From Candidatus Aminicenantota bacterium (GTDB lineage Bacteria; Acidobacteriota; Aminicenantia; UBA2199): a DNA stretch of 47,277 bases. The stretch spans positions 1-47,277 of the forward strand of contig JAUWQW010000006.1 in the NCBI GenBank assembly GCA_030610885.1, in the 5' to 3' direction. The translations under genes and the position numbers were made by a program. The notes under the pieces were generated by a model, which saw only the letters and a list, made by a program, of their open reading frames with translations, searched no databases and was not told the origin of the DNA. Each line of letters begins with the position of its first letter. Position 1 is the first letter of the stretch. Of the stretch, positions 16,337-25,994 are shown piece by piece.

Positions 16337-17865
16337 TAAGCAAAATAAAATCTATTGTTCTTAATGGTCTTGAAGTTATTCTAACAGAGGTTGAAGTTGG
16401 ATTTTCACGCGGAATACCTGGTATTAATATTGTAGGATTACCTGATAATGCAGTAAAAGAGAGTAAAGAAAGAATAAAATTTGCAATCAAAAACTCGGGT
16501 TTTGATTACCCGGTAGGGCAAAAGATCGTTGTGAACCTTTCTCCTGCTGATATAAAAAAGGAGGGATCTGCTCTGGACCTTCCAATTAGTGTTGGTATTC
16601 TAAAAAATAAACTCCATCTAAAAAGTGATATTTTTAATAGATTTCTATTTTATGGTGAGCTTTACTTAAATGGAGAACTTAATCCAGTTAAAGGAACTTT
16701 AAATTTAGCACTTTTTGCAAAAGAAAATGGATTTAAGGGTGTGGTAATTCCATATCAAAATGGTAATGAAGCATCTTTTGTGAATGGAATTGAGGTTTAT
16801 GCTTTGAAGGATCTAAAGGAAGTAATAAAATTCATAATGGATCCATTATCTTTTAAACAACACAAAAATAGTTTGAGAAATTACAATAATATTCAAACAG
16901 ATATTGATTTCAGTGAGATAAAGGGACAATATTTTGCAAAAAGAGCAATGGAAGTAACTGCAGCGGGCTTTCACAATATCTTAATGATTGGTCCACCAGG
17001 TTCTGGAAAATCAATGATCTCAAAATCTCTCCCCTCGATTCTACCAAATATGACAGATGATGAAATACTTGAAACCTCTCTTATATACAGCACTGCTGGC
17101 TTATTAAACAGAAAAGATGCATTAATGACAAAAAGACCGTTCCGTTCTCCACACCATACTATTTCAGATGTTGGGATTAGTGGAGGAGGTAAATACCCAG
17201 TACCAGGTGAGATATCATTATCACATAATGGAGTTCTTTTTCTTGATGAACTCCCCTATTTTAAACGATCAGCACTTGAAGTATTAAGACAACCTCTTGA
17301 AGATGGTAAGATTACAATTTCAAGATCATTGACTTCTCATACATACCCTGCTAAATTTATGCTTGTTGCTGCAATGAACCCATGTGAAGATTCTATTGGT
17401 ATAAAAAATTCTGAATTTTATAATTGTAATGAATATCAAAAAAGAAAATATTACTCAAAAATCTCAAAACCTCTGTTAGACAGGATTGACATTCAGATTG
17501 AGGTAAAAAAAGTAAAGATTGGTGAGATAACTTCAAATACAAAATCAGAAAGCTCAGAAGAGATAAGAAAGAGAGTAATAAAGGCAAGAGATATTCAACT
17601 TAATAGATTTGAAAACCTAAAAAGAAAAATATTTGCAAATGGTCAGATGTCAAATAGGGAAATTAAGAAATTTTGTGTTCTTGATGAACAAGGAGAAAAA
17701 TTGATAAAAAATGCAATTGAGAAATTAAACCTCAGCGCAAGAAGCTACTTTAAAATCCTGAAAATCTCAAGAACTATTGCAGACCTTGAAAATATGGAAA
17801 AAATAAAACCCTTTCATATACAGGAAGCATTACAATATCGTTCATTAGACCTATCTAAATTCTAA
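16333..17865 (+). CDS. comM: YifB/ComM-family Mg-chelatase-like AAA ATPase
   Basis: Hexameric helicase of the ComM family, which in naturally transformable bacteria promotes branch migration of incoming DNA. Starts with TTG at 16333, overlapping the previous stop, with AGAGG seven bases before. An N-terminal ChlI-like domain (VEVGFSRGIPGINIVGLPDNAVKESKERI) is followed by the AAA core: Walker A GPPGSGKS, Walker B VLFLDELPYF, RPFRSPHHTISD, VAAMNPC. The C-terminal Mg_chelatase_C segment includes LSARSYFKILKISRTIADLE. The zinc-binding cysteine group of some members is reduced to C-x..-C. Length 510 is normal. Confidence 0.93.
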   Translation: MISKIKSIVLNGLEVILTEVEVGFSRGIPGINIVGLPDNAVKESKERIKFAIKNSGFDYPVGQKIVVNLSPADIKKEGSALDLPISVGILKNKLHLKSDIFNRFLFYGELYLNGELNPVKGTLNLALFAKENGFKGVVIPYQNGNEASFVNGIEVYALKDLKEVIKFIMDPLSFKQHKNSLRNYNNIQTDIDFSEIKGQYFAKRAMEVTAAGFHNILMIGPPGSGKSMISKSLPSILPNMTDDEILETSLIYSTAGLLNRKDALMTKRPFRSPHHTISDVGISGGGKYPVPGEISLSHNGVLFLDELPYFKRSALEVLRQPLEDGKITISRSLTSHTYPAKFMLVAAMNPCEDSIGIKNSEFYNCNEYQKRKYYSKISKPLLDRIDIQIEVKKVKIGEITSNTKSESSEEIRKRVIKARDIQLNRFENLKRKIFANGQMSNREIKKFCVLDEQGEKLIKNAIEKLNLSARSYFKILKISRTIADLENMEKIKPFHIQEALQYRSLDLSKF

Positions 17866-18005
17866 TTTATTAAGCACATGGGTTGATTTTCGACCTTTGT
17901 TAAAAAAAAATAAACTTTTAGTTAAAAAATTCGTTTAAAGACTATACTAATTTGATAACAAGTTATTGTTTCCTGAATTAGATGGAAATATAAAGGAGCT
18001 GGATC
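17866..18005 (+). promoter_or_regulatory. Leader region of the efflux operon
   Basis: A 140-bp gap with an AAAGGAG ribosome site 7 bases before the ATG at 18006 and a TATACT near 17943-17948. The -35 position is unclear. I see no operator palindrome or strong terminator. Confidence 0.3.
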
Positions 18006-19118
18006 ATGAAGAAATTTTGTCTTATTTTTTTGCTGTCAATAACATTTTTATACTTTATAGGTTGTTCAGGGGATAGTTCGAACATGAAAAAAAAAGGAAA
18101 CAAAGGTAAAATAAAAAAAGCTGAAAAAACAATGGATAACAGTAAAAGCGGAAAAAAGGGGAAGAAAGAAGATACAGACACAATACCTGTTTCAATAAAA
18201 TCTCCGACAAGAGGAGATATTAACTCTTTTTTACTGTTTTCAAGCAACATAGATTCAGAAAAAACAGTAGACATCTACCCCATGACCTACGGAATTGTTG
18301 AAAAGATTAATTTTGATGAGGGAGATCAAGTAAACAGAGGAACCATTCTTGCTGTACTTGATGACAGAGATGCTGTTATTAACGAGAAGAGAGCGAAGAT
18401 AACTTACTTGCAACAAAAGTTAGAATTTGATAGGCAAAAGGAGATCTTTGAGAAAGAACTTATCAGTAAAGAGGAATATGAAAACCTAAAATTCAACCTT
18501 GAAAAGAGCAAACTTGACTGGGAACAGAGTAAACTCCTCCTTTCATATACTCGCATAACTTCTCCTATCTCAGGTCTGGTCGCAAGAAGATATATAAAGA
18601 TCGGTAATAAAATCAATACGAACCAGTTGGCCTTCTATGTGATCTATACAAAAGAAAAGATAGCTGTCATTAATGTTCCAGAGCAGGAAAAAGATCAGAT
18701 CTTCCTTAATCAGAAAGCTATCATTAGTGCTGGAAATAAAGTTTTAAATGGTTATATAAAAAGGATATCACCGGCAATAGACCCGGAAAGTGGCACCTTT
18801 AAAATCACAATCGAAGTTAAAGATAAAAAAAACATAATGGTCGTAGGCCAGTTTGTTAATGTAAAGATCATTAAAAAAATCCATAAGAATGTCATTTTGG
18901 TAACTAAAGATGTTCTGATGCTTGAAGGGGATAGAGTTTTTGTCTTCATCATTGACAAAGATAACCTGGCTTTTAAGAAAGAGGTGAAAACAGGTTTTGA
19001 TGATGGGAGCAATGTAGAAATAGCCGAAGGTCTTACAACAGATGATAAACTTGTATCTGCAGGAAAAAATTCATTGAAGAACAAATCCAAGGTTAAAATC
19101 ATTGAACCCATCCTTTAA
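18006..19118 (+). CDS. RND efflux periplasmic adaptor (membrane fusion lipoprotein)
   Basis: HlyD/AcrA-type adaptor that couples an inner-membrane RND pump to an outer-membrane channel. A signal peptide ends in a lipobox (FIGCSG, Cys20-21 region), followed by a very lysine-rich linker. Then come the lipoyl half (VEKINFDEGDQVNRGTILAVLDDRDA), a helical hairpin with coiled-coil pattern (about 130-180), the second lipoyl half (LLSYTRITSPISGLVARRYIKIG), a beta-barrel domain and a membrane-proximal domain. Length of 370 is typical. It is 15 bases ahead of the first RND pump. No TolC-like gene is in the operon. Confidence 0.9.
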   Translation: MKKFCLIFLLSITFLYFIGCSGDSSNMKKKGNKGKIKKAEKTMDNSKSGKKGKKEDTDTIPVSIKSPTRGDINSFLLFSSNIDSEKTVDIYPMTYGIVEKINFDEGDQVNRGTILAVLDDRDAVINEKRAKITYLQQKLEFDRQKEIFEKELISKEEYENLKFNLEKSKLDWEQSKLLLSYTRITSPISGLVARRYIKIGNKINTNQLAFYVIYTKEKIAVINVPEQEKDQIFLNQKAIISAGNKVLNGYIKRISPAIDPESGTFKITIEVKDKKNIMVVGQFVNVKIIKKIHKNVILVTKDVLMLEGDRVFVFIIDKDNLAFKKEVKTGFDDGSNVEIAEGLTTDDKLVSAGKNSLKNKSKVKIIEPIL

Positions 19119-19133
19119 TAAGCAGGCTCTAAT

Positions 19134-22100
19134 ATGAAAGTTAAATCAAAATTTGAATTCACAACAAAAAAGCCAGTAGCGATCTTTATGATCGCTCTTG
19201 GTGTAGTGGTTTTTGGATTTGTTAGTTTAAAAAGACTTAGCTGGGACCTGATGCCAGAGATATCATACCCCACATTTACAATAAGGACAGAATATTCGGG
19301 AGCTGCACCTGAAGAGGTTGAGAATATTGTTTCAAGACCTCTTGAAGAACAATTGGGACTTATAAAAGATTTGATATCACTCACTTCAATATCAAGGCCT
19401 GAACAATCCGATATAATCCTTGAATTTACCTGGGATGTAAATCTTGACAGAGCAGCCCAGGAAATAAGAGAAAAAATTGATCAAACTTACCTTGACAGAT
19501 CTGTAGAGAAACCAATGATCCTCAGGTATGATCCGTCACTTGATCCGATCCTCAGAATAGGAATAGTTAGCGATATACCTTTAATAGATTTGAGAGAACT
19601 TGTTGAGGACGAGATCGCCCGTGAGTTTGAATCTATACCCGGTGTCGCTGCAGCCAGAGTCAAAGGTGGTTTTGAAAAAGAGATCCTTGTAAAACTGGAT
19701 GAAAAAAAACTTGCAATTACCCAGATCGGATTTGATGAGGTAACAAGGCGTCTGACCCAGGAAAATATTAACCTTGCTGGTGGGAACATCAAAGAAGGAG
19801 AAACCGAATATATTGTTAGAACTCTAAATGAATTTCGATCAATAATGGAGATAGAGAACATTATAATCGTCAGAAAGGACCTGGTACCGATAAGGCTCAA
19901 GGATATTGGCAGTGTTACTTACAGCCACAAAGAGAGAAAAGTAATTACAAGAGTTAATAAAAGGGAAAGTATTGAAATAAATATATATAAAGAGGCTGAT
20001 GCAAATATAGTAGCTGTCAGCAAAATGGTAAAAGATAAACTTTTCGGCACTATAGAGCAGCAACTCTATGCAAATAAACTCAAAAAAGAGAAACCAGGGA
20101 TAAAAAAATCCTTTAGAGAAAAAACCCGGGAAAAAAAATTGACAAATTTTCTCACATATAGGCTCCCGGGAAATATTCAATATCATATTCTATCCGACCA
20201 GTCTATTTTTATTGAGAATTCAATAAATGAAGTAAGGAATACTGCATTAATAGGAGGTATTCTGGCAATTATTATCCTCTATCTTTTTCTCCAACATCTG
20301 TCAACCACTCTAATAGTAGCAGTATCTATACCGCTCTCTATCATTGCTACCTTTGCACCTTTAAGCCTTTTCAAGGTTAGTCTAAATATAATGTCCCTGG
20401 GCGGACTGGCTCTTGGAATAGGTATGCTTGTGGACAACTCCATAGTGGTTATGGAGAGCATTTTTAGATGCAGGGAAGAAGGTGATGGTTGGGTAGACTC
20501 TGCTGTGAGAGGTGTATCGGAAGTTGGCGGAGCTGTGATCGCTTCCACTCTAACTACTATTGCAGTTTTTTTCCCAATTGTCTTTGTGGAAGGTATTGCA
20601 GGCCAGATATTTGGAGACCTTTCTATGGCTGTGGTTTTTTCACTTTTAGCATCTCTGATGGTTTCTCTCTTCTTTATTCCAATGCTTGCCTCAAGAAAAT
20701 TCAATAAAAAGAAAAAACTCCATTTGAGCAGTTTTAAATTCAATTTTGAAAAGGAGAAGACCATAAAGAACTGGTTATCCTTTTTTGCTGAAATGGTTAT
20801 TTACATAGTGATATTAATAGCTGAGTTTATCTTATCCTTCCTGAATATAGTATTCTCTACCCTCTCTGTGGTCTGTTTTCCACTGATCTCTATTGCAGAC
20901 AGGATATTCAGGACAGACATGAAAAGTATCTCCGGAAAATTCTCATTATTTCTTGAAAAAAAATTCTCCGATAAAAAAATCCTTTGGGATGAATATTTTA
21001 AAAATTTCCCGATTCATGCATTTTTTGGATCAATGAAGGAGAGATCTCCCTGGTTCAGAAGATCCCTGCAAAACTTTACCAGGCCTCTTACTACCCAAAA
21101 GAACCTTTTAATTAAAATAACTATATCAGTATTAAAAGGATTAAAACTTATTATCTGGGATATCACATTCTCATTTGTCTATTATCTTATACGTTTTTTT
21201 ATAAACAGTCTTTTATTCCTATTCGCAAGGCTCTTATTTACCTTAATCGCAATAATGATAATATTATTTAAAGGAGTTTCTCTGATCTTACTTACATTTG
21301 CTGTCCCATTAATAAAGTTAATAAATATAGTTTTCAGCAAGTTTATTGATTTTGTAAACAATAATTACCCGAAACTATTGAATGCTTCCCTTAAAAATGA
21401 CACAAAAATAATAATTTCAATTTTAGCTGTTTTTATTATAACAATAGTAGTAATATTACCCGGTATCGGGAAAGAACTAATCCCAGAGGTTCACCAGGGT
21501 ACTATCTATGTGAACTTGACATTTCCCGTAGGAACACCTGTAGAGAGAAACGCTACGATTTTACAAAATATCAGCGCACAAATATCAAAGCTCGTGCTCA
21601 CTAAAAAGATCAGCTACTATGCAGGAACAACAAAAGATGAGCTCAGCGAAAAAGAGGTTGGAGAGCATGTAGGGAAAATAACCGTTAATATAAAAAAATC
21701 TGGAAATATAAAAAAAACGGAAGAGATCGCAATATCAAACATCCGGACAATTTTAAGGAACTATTCTGATATCAACTTTAATATCTCAAGGCCTGTGCTT
21801 TTTACCATCAAATCTCCAATTGAGCTTATTATTAAAGGATTTAATCTGGAACAACTTAGAAAGATCAACTCAGAACTATTTAAAAAGATCTCTGAGATAA
21901 AGGGATTAAAAGATGTTCAGAGTAGTATCAAATCGGGATTCCCAGAGCTGGTTGTGGAATTTGACAGATCTAAATTATCACATTATGGTATGAATGCTTT
22001 TGACGTAGCTTCATTGATAAAAAATAAAATTGAGGGATTTGTGGCAACCAAGTATAAGGAGAGGGACAGACGTATTGATGTTAGGGTATATCTGAAAGAT

Positions 22101-22865
22101 GACCAAAGAAGGAGCGCAGAAAACATTAAAAACCTTATCATTAATCCGGGCAAGGAAATACCGATCCAGTTAAGTAGTATAGCAAATGTCAAAATACTAA
22201 GCGGACCAAATGAGATAAGGAGGGTTGATCAGGACAGATCTGCAATAATATCTGCAAACATTTCAGATATAAGTCTAACTGAAGCGGCAAAAAGAATTTA
22301 CAATATAGTAGAAGAATATCCGATGCCTCCCGATTTTACCTATGAGCTGTCAGGTCAAAATAAGGAGATGAAAACATCGTCAAAAAGCCTGACTTTGGCA
22401 ATGGTTCTTGCTATTTTCCTTGTCTATATTGTTATGGCTTCGCAGTTTGAATCATTCCTGCATCCTTTTCTCATTCTGTTCACTATTCCAATGGCTCTGA
22501 TAGGGGTTTTCCTGACTTTATATATTTTAAAAATTCCAATTGGGATTACAGTATATATAGGAATGATCACACTTGTTGGAATTGTCGTTAACAACGCAAT
22601 TGTTCTCATCGATTATATTAATACCCTGAGAAGGAGAGGGATAGAAAAAATTGAAGCTATCAAGAAGGCCGGCAAGATCCGGTTGCGCCCCATATTGATA
22701 ACAACATTAACAACAGTACTCGCACTTTTCCCAATGGCAATCGGATTAGGTGAAGGAGCAGAGATTAGGACCCCAATGGCGATCTCAATTATTGCAGGAT
22801 TATTAAGTGCAACTTTTTTAACATTGATATTGATCCCTCTTGTATATAATAAATTCAGTAAATAA
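19134..22865 (+). CDS. RND-family efflux transporter 1, with large hydrophobic central insert
   Basis: HAE1-like proton-driven pump, 1243 residues where about 1030 is usual. Two pseudo-symmetric halves each have a first helix, a periplasmic porter domain and five helices. The TM4 proton-relay region is GMLVDNSIVVMES (D434), with Asn instead of the second Asp. The extra length lies between the two halves, about residues 525-740. It contains four or more extra hydrophobic stretches (AEMVIYIVILIAEFILSFL, LLFLFARLLFTLIAIMIILF) separated by basic loops. TM12-region GMITLVGIVVNNAIVLIDY is normal. It is followed 2 bases later by a second RND gene, suggesting a mixed pump. Confidence 0.92.
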   Translation: MKVKSKFEFTTKKPVAIFMIALGVVVFGFVSLKRLSWDLMPEISYPTFTIRTEYSGAAPEEVENIVSRPLEEQLGLIKDLISLTSISRPEQSDIILEFTWDVNLDRAAQEIREKIDQTYLDRSVEKPMILRYDPSLDPILRIGIVSDIPLIDLRELVEDEIAREFESIPGVAAARVKGGFEKEILVKLDEKKLAITQIGFDEVTRRLTQENINLAGGNIKEGETEYIVRTLNEFRSIMEIENIIIVRKDLVPIRLKDIGSVTYSHKERKVITRVNKRESIEINIYKEADANIVAVSKMVKDKLFGTIEQQLYANKLKKEKPGIKKSFREKTREKKLTNFLTYRLPGNIQYHILSDQSIFIENSINEVRNTALIGGILAIIILYLFLQHLSTTLIVAVSIPLSIIATFAPLSLFKVSLNIMSLGGLALGIGMLVDNSIVVMESIFRCREEGDGWVDSAVRGVSEVGGAVIASTLTTIAVFFPIVFVEGIAGQIFGDLSMAVVFSLLASLMVSLFFIPMLASRKFNKKKKLHLSSFKFNFEKEKTIKNWLSFFAEMVIYIVILIAEFILSFLNIVFSTLSVVCFPLISIADRIFRTDMKSISGKFSLFLEKKFSDKKILWDEYFKNFPIHAFFGSMKERSPWFRRSLQNFTRPLTTQKNLLIKITISVLKGLKLIIWDITFSFVYYLIRFFINSLLFLFARLLFTLIAIMIILFKGVSLILLTFAVPLIKLINIVFSKFIDFVNNNYPKLLNASLKNDTKIIISILAVFIITIVVILPGIGKELIPEVHQGTIYVNLTFPVGTPVERNATILQNISAQISKLVLTKKISYYAGTTKDELSEKEVGEHVGKITVNIKKSGNIKKTEEIAISNIRTILRNYSDINFNISRPVLFTIKSPIELIIKGFNLEQLRKINSELFKKISEIKGLKDVQSSIKSGFPELVVEFDRSKLSHYGMNAFDVASLIKNKIEGFVATKYKERDRRIDVRVYLKDDQRRSAENIKNLIINPGKEIPIQLSSIANVKILSGPNEIRRVDQDRSAIISANISDISLTEAAKRIYNIVEEYPMPPDFTYELSGQNKEMKTSSKSLTLAMVLAIFLVYIVMASQFESFLHPFLILFTIPMALIGVFLTLYILKIPIGITVYIGMITLVGIVVNNAIVLIDYINTLRRRGIEKIEAIKKAGKIRLRPILITTLTTVLALFPMAIGLGEGAEIRTPMAISIIAGLLSATFLTLILIPLVYNKFSK

Positions 22866-22867
22866 AA

Positions 22868-25800
22868 ATGGAAGAACCAAAAATAAAAGAAAGAGCATTG
22901 CCTAAATTTTCCCTCAGAAGGCCTGTTACAGTAACAGTGATATTAATTGCTGTTCTTGTTATCGGCTTCGTATCATATACCAGAATAAAACTTGACCTGT
23001 TTCCCTCTGGATTTAATCCACCATTTCTGGGGGTTTTTGTACCCTACAGTGATGCAAACCCAAAGGAGGTAGAAGAACAGATAGTTAAACCGCTGGAAGG
23101 TGAATTGAAGACAGTAAAAGATCTGAAAAGGATATTCAGCAATTCAATGACAAGAGGCGTCTGGTTCTGGCTTGAATTTGCCCAGGGGACTAATATGGAC
23201 ATTGCTTATGCTCAGGTAACTGATAGAGTAGAGAGAGGAAGGCCCTTGATTCCGGATGAAATTGAATATATATTTATAAGGAGATTCAGAGATAGTGATG
23301 AACCCATAATATATATGGCTGCTTCGTATGAGAAAAACATTGATGATCCGTATTATGTGACTGACAAATTTATTAAACAAGCAATAGATGGGATAAAGGG
23401 AGTGGCAAATGTTGAAATGTTCGGGATCAGGGAAAAATATATCCAGATAATTGTAAATTCAGACAGAGTAAAAACATACAATGTCAACCTTTACACATTG
23501 ATGCAGAAGCTCCTGAGGGAAAATTTTTCAATCTCCAGCGGATATGTTTACGTAGGAAAGAAAAAACTTCTACTAAGGAGTACATCAAAGTTCAAAACTT
23601 TGGAAGACATTAAGAATATTTCAATAAGAAAGGGAGTGAAACTCAGCCATATTGCAGATGTCAAATACGATTTTGATGAAGAACAACGGAATTTGATGCG
23701 TGTGGATGGGAACCTGGCTGCTGGAATAGTGGCTTATAAAGAGAGTGAAGCAAATACTGTTGAGGTTTGTAATAATATTGTCTTAAAATTAAAGAGCCAG
23801 TTTCAGAACCGCCCTGAATTGAAAGGTGTAAATTATTTCATATTCTGGGACCAGGGTAGAATGATAAGTGAATCGATAAATAATGTTAAAACCGCTATGA
23901 TGTGGGGAGGAATATTCGCTTTTTTTATTCTCTATCTTTTTTTAAGAAAAAAAAGGATAACTATTATGTTAACCCTTGCTATCCCCCTCTCATTAATGAT
24001 TTCTGTAATGATTATCTATTTTATCGGCTGGACCCTGAACGGTTTTACAATGATGGGATTGATGGTCTCGATCGGGCTTGTAGTAGATAACGCCATTGTT
24101 ATAACAGAAAATATATATAGATTTAACGGGCTCGGATATGGAATTAAAAGATCGGCTATATTGGGAGCTTCTGAGGTGGGACTGGCAATTATAATGGCAA
24201 CCTTGACCACAATAGTGGTGTTTGTCCCCCTGATGATAATGGGAGGTGACTCAGGCATGTCATTCTACCTGACAAGAATCGGAGCTCCTGTAATCTTTGC
24301 ATTGGGAGCAAGCTTATTCATCGCATTAATATTCATCCCATTAGCTTCAACCAAATCAATCCCGAAAAACATTAAAATAATCCAGGCTTCTCACAGTAAG
24401 ATAACCCAGACTTATCAAAATTCGCTTGTTAAAGTACTTAAGCACAGGTTCGATTTCCTGCTGATCATAATATTGATCATCATCAGCCAGGTGATACCGC
24501 AGAGTAAAATGAAAAAATCCGATTCAGCTCAAGGCGGATCAAGAGATGCGAGGGTAATATGCAATTTCCCTTCTAACTATAGTATAGAAAAAATTGATAA
24601 AACACTCAACTATATTGCCAAAAAGATAAGGGAAAAAGACTCAACATATCATCTAGATCATATTTCAACCAGAGCTCGCAATTTTCGTGGCAGGATTGAA
24701 GTATATCTGAAACCTGATAAAGATACGCAATGGTACGAGGTGATATCAAGAAAAATTAAAAGAGTTCTTGGCTTAAGCAAATATACACGACTTACCAGGG
24801 AAGAGCTGACAGAGGATATCAAAAAAAATCTCCCCAATATTCCAGGAGTGAGAATGAGAACCTCATGGCGGGACCAGGAAGGGGGTGATGACAATGCAGT
24901 CTCATTTACTCTAAGAGGATATGATACTACAGTTCTTGAGAATCTTGCAATTGAGCTTGAAAAACAAATAAAACTTGTGGAGGGCGTTATAAGTGTGGAA
25001 ACCGACATAGAAACAGGGAATGATGAGATCCATGTTTCAGTTGATAGAGATAAAGCTTTTAAAGTGGGAGTTAATCCAAATTATATCGGACAATTGGTGG
25101 CTTTTAACCTGAGAAGAAGAAAAATATCAAATTATCAAACACCTGGAAAGGAGATCCCTATATATGTTAAATCAAACCCGGAATCAAGAGATTCTGTGGC
25201 TAAACTCAAAAATACTTTTATTAAAACCGATTCAGGGAAGGAAACAACTTTAGATTCGATTTCAGATTTTACCTTTCATAAAAGCCAGGGTAGTATAAGA
25301 CGTGAGAATGGGAAATCCTTTATGGAAATAAAAATATATATCGGTGATACGGATATGAAGAAGTTTAGAGCAAAAATGTTCAAAATATTAAAGGAGTTCA
25401 GATTCCCCACAGGATACTACTTTGAGGAAGGAGGTAGAGGGAGACGCTTCAGAGAGCAGGATTCTGATCTTTCCACAGCCCTTATTTTTTCAGTCATCTT
25501 TGTATTTTTAATAATGGGAGTCCTATTCGAATCCTTTATACTCCCACTTTCAGTACTGATTGCAATCCCTGCTGCTTTTGTCGGGTCTTACTGGTTAATG
25601 TACATAACTGGCACAACTTTTGAAATTATGGCAGGAATAGGGCTTGTGGTACTGATCGGTGTTGTAGTAAACAATGCCATTGTTTTTATTGATCTTACAA
25701 ACCAGTATAGAAATTCGGGTATGCAGAGGGAGCAGGCTATCCTTGTTGCAGGTATGAACAGATTCAGGCCAATATTAATGACAGCTCTAACAACAATCTT

Positions 25801-25984
25801 CGGGCTTTTGCCAATGTCGATTGGAAAGACTGGTCTGGTGGGAATCCCCTATGCCCCGATGGGAATAACTCTGATTGGTGGTCTAATCAGTTCTACTTTT
25901 TTGACACTCTTTGCAGTACCGATTTTTTATACATATTTTGATGATCTCGGGAATTTCTTTAAAAAATTCATAAATAGGTTTTAA
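22868..25984 (+). CDS. RND-family efflux transporter 2
   Basis: Second RND pump subunit, 1038 residues, the usual length and without the insert of its neighbour. N-terminal FSLRRPVTVTVILIAVLVIGFVSY, TM4 VSIGLVVDNAIVITENIYR with the conserved Asp-Asn, and C-terminal GIGLVVLIGVVVNNAIVFIDLTNQYR. Porter-domain sequences differ strongly from RND 1, so these are not a recent duplication. The tandem pair after one adaptor recalls MdtBC-type heteromeric pumps. Substrate cannot be inferred. Confidence 0.92.
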   Translation: MEEPKIKERALPKFSLRRPVTVTVILIAVLVIGFVSYTRIKLDLFPSGFNPPFLGVFVPYSDANPKEVEEQIVKPLEGELKTVKDLKRIFSNSMTRGVWFWLEFAQGTNMDIAYAQVTDRVERGRPLIPDEIEYIFIRRFRDSDEPIIYMAASYEKNIDDPYYVTDKFIKQAIDGIKGVANVEMFGIREKYIQIIVNSDRVKTYNVNLYTLMQKLLRENFSISSGYVYVGKKKLLLRSTSKFKTLEDIKNISIRKGVKLSHIADVKYDFDEEQRNLMRVDGNLAAGIVAYKESEANTVEVCNNIVLKLKSQFQNRPELKGVNYFIFWDQGRMISESINNVKTAMMWGGIFAFFILYLFLRKKRITIMLTLAIPLSLMISVMIIYFIGWTLNGFTMMGLMVSIGLVVDNAIVITENIYRFNGLGYGIKRSAILGASEVGLAIIMATLTTIVVFVPLMIMGGDSGMSFYLTRIGAPVIFALGASLFIALIFIPLASTKSIPKNIKIIQASHSKITQTYQNSLVKVLKHRFDFLLIIILIIISQVIPQSKMKKSDSAQGGSRDARVICNFPSNYSIEKIDKTLNYIAKKIREKDSTYHLDHISTRARNFRGRIEVYLKPDKDTQWYEVISRKIKRVLGLSKYTRLTREELTEDIKKNLPNIPGVRMRTSWRDQEGGDDNAVSFTLRGYDTTVLENLAIELEKQIKLVEGVISVETDIETGNDEIHVSVDRDKAFKVGVNPNYIGQLVAFNLRRRKISNYQTPGKEIPIYVKSNPESRDSVAKLKNTFIKTDSGKETTLDSISDFTFHKSQGSIRRENGKSFMEIKIYIGDTDMKKFRAKMFKILKEFRFPTGYYFEEGGRGRRFREQDSDLSTALIFSVIFVFLIMGVLFESFILPLSVLIAIPAAFVGSYWLMYITGTTFEIMAGIGLVVLIGVVVNNAIVFIDLTNQYRNSGMQREQAILVAGMNRFRPILMTALTTIFGLLPMSIGKTGLVGIPYAPMGITLIGGLISSTFLTLFAVPIFYTYFDDLGNFFKKFINRF

Positions 25985-25994
25985 GGAGCATAAA

